A stretch of DNA of 32,347 bases, from NCBI GenBank assembly GCA_947470895.1, contig CANIVF010000048.1, positions 1-32,347 of the forward strand. The letters are read 5' to 3'. Numbering within the stretch: the stretch's first letter is position 1; each line of letters starts with the position of its first letter. The translations under genes were made by a program, and so were the position numbers. The notes beneath the pieces are model-generated. The model saw nothing but the letters and a program-made list of their open reading frames with translations. It did no database searches and was not told the origin of the DNA. Source of the DNA: Bacteroidota bacterium. Lineage in GTDB: Bacteria; Bacteroidota; Bacteroidia; Cytophagales; Cyclobacteriaceae. Shown piece by piece: positions 6,706 through 14,246 of the stretch.

Positions 6706-8121
6706 TTACTTTATTTCATTGGATACCAAAGGGGTTAAAATGTCTGCTTTCTCATCAGGTGTTTTAAGATATGTTCTGGTTTTCCTTTTTTCCATGGCGG
6801 CAAGTTGTGCTTCTCCAAAGTTTTTTGGGTCGGCTTTAAATACGATGCGCCATATCTTACCCTTCTTTGATTCTGAGACGTACAACGAGCCATCAGGACC
6901 TTCGGATAAACCCATGGGCCTGTATATGGCATCATTCATCGTAGTGATGGTGTCTACCCCGGCAAATCCGTCAGCAAATACTTCCCATTGATCGGTTGGT
7001 TTTCCATTTTCAAACGGGATAAATGCTACGATATAACCTCCCTGAGGATAAGGTCCACGATTGGTAGATCCATGAAAAGCAATGAAGGCTCCTTCTTTAT
7101 ATCGTTCAGGAAACTGATCCCCTTTGTAAAACAATAAATCATTTGGTGCCCAGTGCGCGGGCAAACCCATCACGGGAGTTGCATATTCTTTTGATTCTTT
7201 GATACCATCTCCTCCATATTCTGGCGCCATCATCCTTTTATGTTTGAATGGATCATAATACGTATAGGGCCAGCCGAAGTCATCACCTTCTTCAATTTTC
7301 ATAAACTCCTCTGCTGGTAAAACTGCATTTTGCCATGGACTATAATACTTTGGTGCATGGTTATATAGGTAATCTCTTCCATGTTGCACAGCATAAAGAC
7401 TGTTGTCGTGATCATTCCAGGAGATGCCCACCACACTTCTTAATCCTGTAGCATAGCGTTCGCCATCCGATTGACTTTGATTCAATTTGTTAGAGTCAAA
7501 TTTCCAGATGCCTGCCTGATCATTTAACTGTGGGCACGGGTATAGTCCTTTAATATTTGCTGCAGTGCCATCCACCGTACTCCAATCTTCACACACATTG
7601 GTGGCAGCACTGAACGTAACATACATATCGCCATCTTTATCAAACGCCAATGATTTGGCATTGTGCCATTGAATGGGATGATCGTCTATCAATATTATTT
7701 CCGGACTTCCATCGGGAATTAATTTGTTAGGGGTTAGTTTTTGCCGGTATACCACTACCTCCGAACTAAAATATAAATACCCATCCCGTATACGCATTTC
7801 AGTGGCGAAGCTTCCATCGTTCGGGTAATCACCAAAACGTTCTATAATATCTGCCTTGCCATCATGGGTTGTATCTCTTAAGGCCATGTTACCTAAATCT
7901 CCGGTGGTGATGCGCAACTTCACGTAGATATCACCATTCTCATTAACGGCCAGATGCCGGGTAGGTCCTACACTGTCGGCCACCACCAATGCTCCGAATC
8001 CATCAGGTAAAATCAAACCACCGTTATCGGTATCCGTGGCAGGAATAACATATATTTTCTTCTTCTGGCAGTTTGTTAAAAGCAGCGCTAGAATAACAAT
8101 GATAAATGGTTTAATGCGCAT
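6706..8121 (-). CDS. PQQ-dependent sugar dehydrogenase / L-sorbosone dehydrogenase-type lipoprotein
   Basis: Predicted lipoprotein of 471 residues with a six-bladed propeller of the glucose/sorbosone dehydrogenase class. The signal sequence ends in a lipobox, LLLTNC at C18. Propeller features include LILPDGFGALVVADSVGP and HLAVNENGDIYVKLR at the start, NAKSLAFDKDGDMYVTF, GLRSVVGISWNDHDNSLYAV mid-protein, and PMGLSEGPDGSLYVSES near the C-terminus. The start is ATG at 8121; an in-frame TTG directly upstream is less likely. No heme-binding CXXCH motif is seen, so it is not a fused cytochrome. Family members oxidise sugars or act as sugar-binding propellers; PQQ binding is not demonstrated here. 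The gene converges on the DUF1080 gene and adds to a sugar-oxidation theme, but it is not in the same operon. Confidence 0.82.
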   Translation of the reverse strand: MRIKPFIIVILALLLTNCQKKKIYVIPATDTDNGGLILPDGFGALVVADSVGPTRHLAVNENGDIYVKLRITTGDLGNMALRDTTHDGKADIIERFGDYPNDGSFATEMRIRDGYLYFSSEVVVYRQKLTPNKLIPDGSPEIILIDDHPIQWHNAKSLAFDKDGDMYVTFSAATNVCEDWSTVDGTAANIKGLYPCPQLNDQAGIWKFDSNKLNQSQSDGERYATGLRSVVGISWNDHDNSLYAVQHGRDYLYNHAPKYYSPWQNAVLPAEEFMKIEEGDDFGWPYTYYDPFKHKRMMAPEYGGDGIKESKEYATPVMGLPAHWAPNDLLFYKGDQFPERYKEGAFIAFHGSTNRGPYPQGGYIVAFIPFENGKPTDQWEVFADGFAGVDTITTMNDAIYRPMGLSEGPDGSLYVSESKKGKIWRIVFKADPKNFGEAQLAAMEKRKTRTYLKTPDEKADILTPLVSNEIK

Positions 8122-8265
8122 CAATTGGATTTTTGAATTCGATGCAAATATCTTTTATTTTTTTCACTTCGGTATCTGCGCCATTTATTTTTCCAGTAAG
8201 TAGGTGGGATAAAACAGATGCTGGTAAACTGAGTAATATTCAGGGTGCACCAGACCAAAGCTTGT

Positions 8266-9756
8266 TTATTTCTCCTGCAGTTTATGATGCAACTGTCTCC
8301 CTTCACGAACAATAATGGCTATGATTTCTTCAATATCTTTTTTGGATGTTCTGAAATTAACAATGCATCCTCTCAAGCAATATTTTTCAAAGACAATAGC
8401 ATTGGATAAAAACACTTCGCCACCTACTTGTAAAACGTTTAGCAGCTTTTCATTTAATATATTTAGATAAGTTTCTGCATTGTTATTCCCTGTTGCATAT
8501 CCTACCGGTACATAGCGTAAGGTAGTGATGCTCAGATTTTGAGTTACTGCCTCCAGTTCCGGATGTTTCTCGGCTTCCTGATAAAATAATTCCGATAGCT
8601 CAATGTCTTCACTAATCATGCTCACATAGCCACTTTTACCAATCTGTTGCAGTGCCATCCATACTTTCAAAGCCCTGAATCCCCTGGAGTTTTGAAAGCC
8701 ATATTCATAGTAATTCAATGATGATTCGTTGTCGGCATCTCCGAAGTTGTAATAAACCGGATGTGAGCTGTACGTGTCGATCAGATGTTGTGGATTTTTC
8801 ACTAATGTGCATCCTGCCTCCAGCGGACTGTATAGCCACTTATGTGGATCGAGCGCGATTGAATCGGCTTCTTCCAGTCCATCAAACAATTTTTTGAGTT
8901 TGGGAATCACTGCCGCAGGAGCGCCATAGGCACCGTCAATGTGAAACCATAGATCATAGATTTTGCAAATTGCTGCGATGCCTGAAAGGTTATCGACTAC
9001 TCCGGTACTGACATCTCCCGCAGTGCCTACCACCAGGAAAGGCTTCTTTCCGTTTTTTACATCTGCTTCAATGGTGCTGATTAAAACTTCATTGTTCATT
9101 TTATTGTTTGCATCGGTAGCAATCCACCGAATGGATTTTGAACCATGACCAAATAGGACTGCCGCCTTTTCAATCCAGGTGTGGGTTGTCTTCGAACAGT
9201 ACAAGACCATGTCACCAGAAGTATTTCCGAAGCCGTCTTCTTTAAAAGCCTTAGGAGCTTTAGCCGTTCTTGCTGCTAAGAAGGCAGTGAAGTTGGCCAT
9301 GTTTCCACCGCTTACCAATATGCCTCCATAGTTTGGAGAAACACCGATAAACTCCGCCAGCCATTTCACCGTTTGTTTTTCAATAGCTGTAGCCATCGGG
9401 CTTAAAATGTTAGCGCCCACGTTTGGATTTACAGTAGCCGCTAATAAATCAGCCAGGGCGCCAATAGGAGCGGGGGACGATGTTATGTATCCTAAAAATT
9501 TAGGATGGCCATTGAGTAATGAATGATTAAATAATAAATCAGAAGTGCGTGAGATTAATTCGTTAGCAGGAGTACCCGACTCAGGCAATGTAGCGTTACC
9601 TAAAATAGTCTGGATCTCTTTCGGTGATTCCCCCTTTGTAACCGGTTTATCATGAACGGTGTGCAGGTAATCGGCAACGGAATCAATTAATTGATACCCA
9701 ATTTTTTTAAACTCTTCTTTACTGATTTCAACGGGTGTTAGACGATTATTTTTCAT
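8266..9756 (-). CDS. Group II pyridoxal-phosphate-dependent decarboxylase (aromatic-L-amino-acid decarboxylase-like)
   Basis: PLP enzyme of 496 residues, predicted cytoplasmic. The PLP-binding lysine is K306 in DPHKWLYSPLEAGC, the canonical motif of the glutamate/aromatic amino-acid decarboxylase family. Upstream elements fit the fold type I enzymes: GGILVSGGNMANFTAF, an H in KTTHTW that would stack on the cofactor, and the aspartate in WFHIDGAYGAPA. Such enzymes decarboxylate amino acids such as tyrosine, tryptophan, DOPA or glutamate; the substrate cannot be told by eye. ATG start at 9756. The lipoprotein gene downstream on the same strand begins 144 bases later, so joint transcription is uncertain. 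A decarboxylating transaminase-like role is less likely. Confidence 0.87.
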   Translation of the reverse strand: MKNNRLTPVEISKEEFKKIGYQLIDSVADYLHTVHDKPVTKGESPKEIQTILGNATLPESGTPANELISRTSDLLFNHSLLNGHPKFLGYITSSPAPIGALADLLAATVNPNVGANILSPMATAIEKQTVKWLAEFIGVSPNYGGILVSGGNMANFTAFLAARTAKAPKAFKEDGFGNTSGDMVLYCSKTTHTWIEKAAVLFGHGSKSIRWIATDANNKMNNEVLISTIEADVKNGKKPFLVVGTAGDVSTGVVDNLSGIAAICKIYDLWFHIDGAYGAPAAVIPKLKKLFDGLEEADSIALDPHKWLYSPLEAGCTLVKNPQHLIDTYSSHPVYYNFGDADNESSLNYYEYGFQNSRGFRALKVWMALQQIGKSGYVSMISEDIELSELFYQEAEKHPELEAVTQNLSITTLRYVPVGYATGNNNAETYLNILNEKLLNVLQVGGEVFLSNAIVFEKYCLRGCIVNFRTSKKDIEEIIAIIVREGRQLHHKLQEK

Positions 9757-9832
9757 GATACGATGAGTTTAATTTTATCCAGCGCGGCTTCTTTAATTCA
9801 TTATAGCAAAATCGGTATATGGTTGTCGATGC

Positions 9833-10495
9833 TTAATTTATATTTAAGCTTATGGTAACACCATACCATGGTTTGTTTTGATAGATCCAGATTTCTTTGT
9901 CTCTATCTGTCAGGTAGTCCCAGCCAACACCCACACCAAAGGTGAGATTGTTTACTCCAGCCATAATCGACAATCCGCGAGTAAGCACAAGACCATTATA
10001 CTCATCGGTAGTCTGGTAGTTGGTTGTCCAGGGTGAAATGGAGGTTGTGCCTAGTCCACCGAAAGTTCCCATAGTAATGGCGTGATGCTGTATTTTATTT
10101 ACTTGCCCTGCAGGTGTGCTTAAGATTCTGGTTTTATAGCGATCCAACCGATAGCCGAAGTAGATGTTTCCATTAAAGTCGGAAGTAAGTTGTCGGGGAA
10201 AATCGGCAGTGGATGGACGATATTTAAACGGCACAGCGAGGGCATCAATATCGAAACTTCTTTTTAAAAAGGATTGTCCATCCTCGTGAGCAAGAGTGCT
10301 TTGTCGATCATTTTCTTTATCGATTGGGATGATCGCGATGGAATCTTCTTGAGCGTTGAGATATATTTTGGTGTGTCTTTTGTCGGACTGTCGGAGATCG
10401 TAATAACCGGATTCAATATCAGAATCAGAAAGTGGTTTAAGTGTTGAGCACGAGAAATTAGTAATTACACTCAGGCAAAAAAGAATGTATTTCAT
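9833..10495 (-). CDS. Putative outer-membrane lipoprotein, hypothetical
   Basis: Family not recognised; 220 residues. The N-terminus has a short signal ending SVITNFSC with C16, a possible relaxed lipobox. The region from residue ~85 on is rich in alternating polar/hydrophobic and aromatic strands (NGNIYFGYRLDRYKTRIL, GLVLTRGLSIMAGVNNLTFGVGVGWDYL, WYGVTISLNIN). This suggests a small beta-barrel or beta-sandwich associated with the outer membrane. It lies 88 bases downstream of the anti-sigma gene on the same strand and could be an output or partner of that sigma system, though a separate promoter is possible. The carboxy end is not a T9SS domain. Confidence 0.65.
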   Translation of the reverse strand: MKYILFCLSVITNFSCSTLKPLSDSDIESGYYDLRQSDKRHTKIYLNAQEDSIAIIPIDKENDRQSTLAHEDGQSFLKRSFDIDALAVPFKYRPSTADFPRQLTSDFNGNIYFGYRLDRYKTRILSTPAGQVNKIQHHAITMGTFGGLGTTSISPWTTNYQTTDEYNGLVLTRGLSIMAGVNNLTFGVGVGWDYLTDRDKEIWIYQNKPWYGVTISLNIN

Positions 10496-10583
10496 TTCAC
10501 TGTTAAGGTTGTATTCAAAATGGAATATCCCTTCAAGGTACTGAATTATTTCTTTCAGTGAGCGCTGCGATGTTAACCTTGCA

Positions 10584-11108
10584 TTAATATCCCATCGAAG
10601 TACGCTTCTGGAACAGGGGTCGCAGAATGGTGCGATCTAATAATAATAGTGCGAGTGCAAGATTTAAAAAGATGATTACGTTTACCAGAATTTTTCCATT
10701 GAAAGGAATGGCGAGAGTCACGTCCTGCATCCACTTGTTCTGAGGTGCTTCTACAATCAAGGATGTAGTAGTCTGATCAAACACGCCATGAGTAAGTAAC
10801 ATCAAGCATATGACTGAGGCGATGATGACACCTAATAATAATAAAAGTCCTTTGCGTGGAGAGAAGAGTGACATCACTGGCTGACTATCTAGTCCTTCCA
10901 TCACATTATGGGTAAAGTTTTTGGATGGAGCCTCCAGGGTAGTTTTTCGCATCAAGAATGATCGCACGAATTGTAATTCTTCTACTCTTATTTTTAGTAA
11001 CGAAGAACGTTGAATCTCTGCTTCCAGATTTGTTTTCTCAACGGCATCCAATTCACCATCTAAATAGCGCAGGAGTTCTTCTTCTTTGGCAGGTGATAAT
11101 TTATTCAT
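10584..11108 (-). CDS. Membrane anti-sigma factor-like protein (cysteine-free)
   Basis: Protein of 174 residues paired with the ECF sigma gene just upstream (4-base gap). The N-terminal ~60 residues resemble an anti-sigma domain (LLRYLDGELDAVEKTNLEAEI), but the zinc motif HXXXCXXC is absent: there is no H or C in this part. Two hydrophobic segments follow, at residues ~86-106 (GLLLLLGVIIASVICLMLL) and ~137-158 (GKILVNVIIFLNLALALLLL), giving a cytoplasmic N-terminus, a short periplasmic loop and a cytoplasmic basic tail. Role inferred: it holds the cognate sigma at the inner membrane. ATG start at 11108. Confidence 0.78.
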   Translation of the reverse strand: MNKLSPAKEEELLRYLDGELDAVEKTNLEAEIQRSSLLKIRVEELQFVRSFLMRKTTLEAPSKNFTHNVMEGLDSQPVMSLFSPRKGLLLLLGVIIASVICLMLLTHGVFDQTTTSLIVEAPQNKWMQDVTLAIPFNGKILVNVIIFLNLALALLLLDRTILRPLFQKRTSMGY

Positions 11109-11112
11109 ATCC

Positions 11113-11673
11113 CTATAAAGTTAATGCTTCTTGTTTTAATATCACTTTCAATTCATCAGCCAGCCGCAGCCGGGCCCGATGGATGCGTACTTTAATGGTA
11201 TTAATATTCTGCCCCATCATGTCCGCTACTTCTTCCATACTAAATTCCTTGATATAGAATAACTGTATTGCCAGTCGGTCCGCTTCATTCAATTTAGCCA
11301 TTGCCTTCAGAATAAAAGTATGTTTGTCATCTTGTTCGGTCTTATTATCGGCTCGTTCCGAATATTCTACGATACTGTTTTCAATACTTTGAAAGGCTGG
11401 TTTTCTTTTTCTCTTGTAACTAATTGCCGTATTGAATACAATCCGATATAACCAGGTGCTGAATTTTGCTTGTTTGTTAAAGCCCTTCAGGTAATGAAAG
11501 GCTTTAATGAACGCATCCTGGGCAGCTTCTTCCGCATCCGATCTATTTCCAAGCACTTTCATGGCCAAGGTATAGGCGTAACTTTTATACTTATCCACGA
11601 GGGTAGCATACAGATTTCTATCTCCTGCAAGAATCCTGTCGATAAGCAAATATTCTTCTTCAGCAGTGATCAC
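11113..11673 (-). CDS. ECF RNA polymerase sigma factor (sigma-70 family)
   Basis: Sigma factor of 186 residues. Region 2 spans about residues 22-95, with SDAEEAAQDAFIKAFHYL for -10 recognition and core binding and FSTWLYRIVFNTAISYKRK. Region 4 spans about 125-178 as a helix-turn-helix (EFSMEEVADMMGQNINTIKV then RIHRARLRL). There is no region 1 or 3, as expected for ECF members. The start is GTG at 11673: an in-frame TAA lies upstream with no ATG between, and the next Met is inside region 2. It is followed by its probable anti-sigma gene after 4 bases. It diverges from the small DUF6249-like gene across a 174-bp gap that may hold an autoregulated promoter. Confidence 0.9.
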   Translation of the reverse strand: MITAEEEYLLIDRILAGDRNLYATLVDKYKSYAYTLAMKVLGNRSDAEEAAQDAFIKAFHYLKGFNKQAKFSTWLYRIVFNTAISYKRKRKPAFQSIENSIVEYSERADNKTEQDDKHTFILKAMAKLNEADRLAIQLFYIKEFSMEEVADMMGQNINTIKVRIHRARLRLADELKVILKQEALTL

Positions 11674-11847
11674 GGCCCTTTGACGCTTGTTTTGATTTAC
11701 AAGTTACATAGTAAGGATAAATAGTTTTTAACTGATTACCGGTTGCTCTTATCTATTGATAGTTTGTTTTTTTTGAATTTATTTGAAGCGTGGTGTAACC
11801 GGTCAAAGAGCGATTGCGTCATAGAGGTAAATTTAACAAATACGATT

Positions 11848-12201
11848 ATGAACGAAGAAGGATTAATCATTCCGGCACTTGGCATCTTGTTGCCTATTAT
11901 CATTACTCTGGGTGCATTTGTGATGGTGGTATACATACGCAAATACGATAACATTGAGCGCATGGCCATTATTGATAAGGGCTTAAGTCCCGACCTCTTT
12001 AAAAGACAGCGTTCAACTTCTGGTGCATTGAGAGCATCGCTGTTATTGATTGGTGCCGGTTTAGGTCTTTTACTCGGCTATTGGTTAGATACTGCATTTG
12101 ATATGGAGGAAGTTGCTTATTTCTCCATGATCTTCATTTTTGGAGGCCTGGGATTAGGAATAGCTTATCTCGTTGAAGAGAAAAATCAGAAAAGGGATTG
12201 A
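11848..12201 (+). CDS. DUF6249-like small membrane protein
   Basis: Small inner-membrane protein of 117 residues. Hydrophobic helices are at residues ~5-30 (LIIPALGILLPIIITLGAFV), ~62-80 (ASLLLIGAGLGLLLGYWL) and ~88-110 (VAYFSMIFIFGGLGLGIAYL). The cytoplasmic stretch after the first helix (RKYDNIERMAIIDKGLSPDL) is a signature of the DUF6249-type proteins that often accompany Bacteroidota ECF sigma operons. Start chosen at ATG 11848; the frame stays open upstream to 11743 but that part is unlike the family. It is divergent from the ECF sigma gene. Function unknown; a role in sigma signalling is only suggested by location. Confidence 0.75.
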   Translation: MNEEGLIIPALGILLPIIITLGAFVMVVYIRKYDNIERMAIIDKGLSPDLFKRQRSTSGALRASLLLIGAGLGLLLGYWLDTAFDMEEVAYFSMIFIFGGLGLGIAYLVEEKNQKRD

Positions 12202-12227
12202 TCAATGAAGCGTCATTACCTCACGAC

Positions 12228-12254
12228 AGACCCGGTTTATGCCGGGTCTTTTTT
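12228..12254 (+). terminator. Rho-independent terminator after the DUF6249-like gene
   Basis: Stem AGACCCGG (12228-12235) pairs with CCGGGTCT (12242-12249) around a 6-base loop. A T run (12249-12254) follows. It lies 26 bases after the stop and overlaps the end of the convergent transporter gene. Confidence 0.88.
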
Positions 12255-13719
12255 ATCCAAAAACCCATTCAATCGCTGTGCGCGCAAAAAGATAAATGAG
12301 CAGGATGGAAACGATGTTGAGTGCAAAGCCAGCCTTCATCATGTCTTTCACTTTCATGTGACCACTGGAGAAAACAATAGCGTTGGGGGGTGTTGCCACA
12401 GGAAACATGAATGCCATGCTGGCGCCTAGGGTTACCGGCAAGCCCAGCAAAATCGGATTTAATCCCAGGTTAGTAGCAATACCAAAAACAACAGGAATGA
12501 AAATCTGAACTAGGGCTACATTGCTCATTACTTCGGTAATGAAAACCGAAGCCGTAATCAGCCCAAATAAAAGCCAGTTTACCGCGCTACCTTGTTCTGC
12601 AATAATAGCACCAACAGCCTGGATAATGCCGGCATTGGATAGTCCTTGGGCCAGACACAGGCCGCCACCAAATAATATTAAAATTCCCCAAGACAGTTTT
12701 TCGGTGTCGCGCCAATGAAGTAGAAACTTAAACTCCTTCAGGCTGCTGGGCACCAGAAACATGAGTGAGCCTCCCATCATGGCAATGTTGGTGTCATTCA
12801 GCATGTCTTTGCCTAATAGAAAGTTAATGGCCTGCTGAAAAATCCAAAGTAATGAAGTGATACCGAAAATCATCATCACCAGTTTTTCTTCTTTTCTGAG
12901 GTTGCCCAACTCCATCAACTTATTTTTAATGAGTTCGTCCGATCCGTGCACTTTCTTCAGGTGATTTGGAAAAATGAATGTGATAATAAGGTAACACGAT
13001 GCCAACAGGATTAAACTGAGAGGAAAGCCAATGAGCATCCATTTACCAAAAGGGATTTTCTGTTGATAGAATTGATCTAACAGACCAACAAAAACAACGT
13101 TGGGAGGAGTTCCAATAATGGTGGCGATTCCTCCAATGTTTGCCGCATAAGCAATGATTAACATTAGGCCAATCCCAAAATTACGTTCACCTTTTGATTC
13201 AGTTTCAGGTGTATTTCCTTTATTTGTTTTTAATAAGTCGATTACTGAAATCGCAATGGGTAACATCATCATGGCGGTGGCGGTGTTGCTGATCCACATG
13301 CTGATAAACCCGGTGGCGATCATAAATCCCAAAATGATTCCGTTGCCGGATGTGCCTGTTATGCGAATTAGATTTAATGCGATGCGTTCATGCAACCGGT
13401 GTTTCTCCAGCCCCAGGGCAATCATAAAACCACCCATGAAAAGAAAGATGATTGGATTGGCATACGGTGCGGCCGCCTCGCTCATTTTCATTACACCCAG
13501 AAATGGAAATAAAATCAATGGTAACAGGGCCGTGATCGGTATTGGCGCTGCCTCGGTAATCCACCAAACAATCATCCACGCAGCAACGCCCAATACTTTA
13601 TTTGCGCCTGGCGAAATGAAGTCGGCACTAACCAGCGAACTCACCAATAGAAATGCAACTGGGCCAGCAAGAAACCCGGCTACTTTAATTGTTGAGTGTG
13701 AGTCTGAATGCTCTTCCAT
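12253..13719 (-). CDS. SLC13/DASS family carboxylate:Na+ symporter-like transporter
   Basis: Polytopic inner-membrane transporter of 488 residues. DASS family hallmarks are visible: WWITEAAPIPITALLP (residues ~52-67), FMGGFMIALGLEKHRLHERI, the first SNT substrate/sodium motif at S144-N145-T146 (WISNTATAMMMLPIA), GTPPNVVF in the middle, a second motif at S399-N400-V401 (VMSNVALVQIFIPV), and ATPPNAIVFSSGHM near the C-terminus. SNV in place of the second SNT also occurs in known citrate-type members. Likely substrates are di- or tricarboxylates such as succinate, malate or fumarate, with Na+ coupling. ATG start at 13719 lies about 10 bases after the predicted transcription start of a promoter with a palindrome in its spacer. 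Confidence 0.88.
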   Translation of the reverse strand: MEEHSDSHSTIKVAGFLAGPVAFLLVSSLVSADFISPGANKVLGVAAWMIVWWITEAAPIPITALLPLILFPFLGVMKMSEAAAPYANPIIFLFMGGFMIALGLEKHRLHERIALNLIRITGTSGNGIILGFMIATGFISMWISNTATAMMMLPIAISVIDLLKTNKGNTPETESKGERNFGIGLMLIIAYAANIGGIATIIGTPPNVVFVGLLDQFYQQKIPFGKWMLIGFPLSLILLASCYLIITFIFPNHLKKVHGSDELIKNKLMELGNLRKEEKLVMMIFGITSLLWIFQQAINFLLGKDMLNDTNIAMMGGSLMFLVPSSLKEFKFLLHWRDTEKLSWGILILFGGGLCLAQGLSNAGIIQAVGAIIAEQGSAVNWLLFGLITASVFITEVMSNVALVQIFIPVVFGIATNLGLNPILLGLPVTLGASMAFMFPVATPPNAIVFSSGHMKVKDMMKAGFALNIVSILLIYLFARTAIEWVFG

Positions 13720-13734
13720 AGTTTAAAATCTGAG

Positions 13735-13764
13735 CAAAGTAAGGATTCACTGAATCCATTACAA
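13735..13764 (-). promoter_or_regulatory. Promoter of the DASS transporter gene, Bacteroidota type
   Basis: On the minus strand, TTG (complement of 13762-13764) is followed after 20 bases by TACTTTG (complement of 13735-13741), one base short of the TAnnTTTG -7 consensus. Transcription would begin near 13729, about 10 bases before the ATG. Confidence 0.55.
13743..13757. promoter_or_regulatory. Perfect 15-bp palindrome in the transporter promoter, candidate operator
   Basis: GGATTCACTGAATCC has 7-base perfect arms with a single central base. It fills most of the spacer between the -33 and -7 elements. A second palindrome, AACCCGGGTT (13763-13772), overlaps the -33 element. The one-base centre argues for a dimeric DNA-binding protein site rather than an RNA hairpin. 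Confidence 0.5.
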
Positions 13765-13784
13765 CCCGGGTTTATGTAAGTGGC

Positions 13785-13817
13785 AAAATGAAAATAGCGA
13801 GATGATGCCTCGCTATT
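13785..13817 (-). terminator. Rho-independent terminator of the RRM gene
   Basis: Stem AATAGCGAG / CTCGCTATT (13793-13801 and 13809-13817) with a 7-base loop. On the minus strand it is followed by TTTTCATTTT. It lies 26 bases after the stop codon of the RRM gene. Confidence 0.75.
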
Positions 13818-13843
13818 ATGATATCCATGCTTCGATGGTAAGC

Positions 13844-14116
13844 TTATCCTTGCGGTTGTCCGCCTTCAGCGGGGGCTTTAGGATTGCCAGGTTTAACAAC
13901 AATCGTACGTCCATCAAGTTCGGTTTCATTCAATGCCGCTATGGCCTGGTTAGCTTGGTCGTGATTCGGCATTTCTACAAATCCAAATCCTTTTGATTTA
14001 CCTGTTTCTCGGTCCTTTACAATTTTAGCTGAGCTAACTTCACCAAATTTTGCAAAAGCCGCTTCAAGCTCTTCGCGTCTTGTTTTAAAGTTCAATCGGG
14101 CAACAAAGATGTTCAT
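13844..14116 (-). CDS. RRM-domain RNA-binding protein
   Basis: Single RNA-recognition motif protein of 90 residues, cytoplasmic. RNP2 is IFVARL (residues 3-8) and RNP1 is KGFGFVEM (residues 42-49), with the expected aromatic side chains for stacking on RNA bases. The fold ends near GRTIVVKPG, followed by a short Pro/Gly/Gln tail (APAEGGQPQG). Stand-alone RRM proteins of this size are abundant in Bacteroidota and cyanobacteria and are thought to act as global RNA chaperones or regulators. It stands alone with its own promoter and terminator. The 5' leader holds a 12-bp hairpin, which suggests post-transcriptional or autoregulatory control. ATG start at 14116. Confidence 0.92.
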   Translation of the reverse strand: MNIFVARLNFKTRREELEAAFAKFGEVSSAKIVKDRETGKSKGFGFVEMPNHDQANQAIAALNETELDGRTIVVKPGNPKAPAEGGQPQG

Positions 14117-14153
14117 AATACAAAATGAATTAATTTGAAAATATGTCCACTTC

Positions 14154-14183
14154 TTATTCTTAAAAGGTATTTTTTAAGAATAA
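14154..14183 (-). promoter_or_regulatory. Perfect 12-bp hairpin in the 5' leader of the RRM gene
   Basis: The arms TTATTCTTAAAA (14154-14165) and TTTTAAGAATAA (14172-14183) are perfectly complementary around a 6-base loop. The element lies 37 bases upstream of the RRM start codon and directly after the predicted transcription start. No T run follows on the minus strand, so a recN terminator is less likely than a leader structure. Confidence 0.6.
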
Positions 14184-14190
14184 TCAGATA

Positions 14191-14219
14191 CAAAATAGTA
14201 AAATAAAATAAAATTTCAA
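14191..14219 (-). promoter_or_regulatory. Predicted promoter of the RRM gene
   Basis: On the minus strand, TTG (complement of 14217-14219) is followed after exactly 19 bases by TATTTTG (complement of 14191-14197), close to the Bacteroidota TTG/TAnnTTTG pattern. The spacer is made of ATTTT repeats. Transcription would begin near 14185, at the foot of the hairpin. Confidence 0.55.
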
Positions 14220-14246
14220 GCGATTGAGGTGAATACTTAGGCTCGG

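Noticed and set aside
8133-8315. 60-residue plus-strand frame between two minus-strand genes
   Set aside because: Overlaps the decarboxylase 3' end and the dehydrogenase upstream region; no motif or promoter supports it.
11743-11847. Upstream extension of the DUF6249-like gene
   Set aside because: Starts without ATG, is phenylalanine/serine-rich and lies in the divergent promoter region; the family start fits ATG at 11848.
12523-12531. SNV instead of SNT in the second DASS motif as a broken site
   Set aside because: Valine at this position occurs in characterised citrate-type SLC13 members, so it is normal variation.
13154-13726. 190-residue plus-strand frame opposite the transporter gene
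   Set aside because: It is antisense to a clear DASS transporter; composition mirrors the membrane helices and no family match is visible.
14154-14183. Hairpin as a recN terminator
   Set aside because: No T run follows on the minus strand and the stem is all A/T-rich; its place next to the RRM promoter fits a leader element better.
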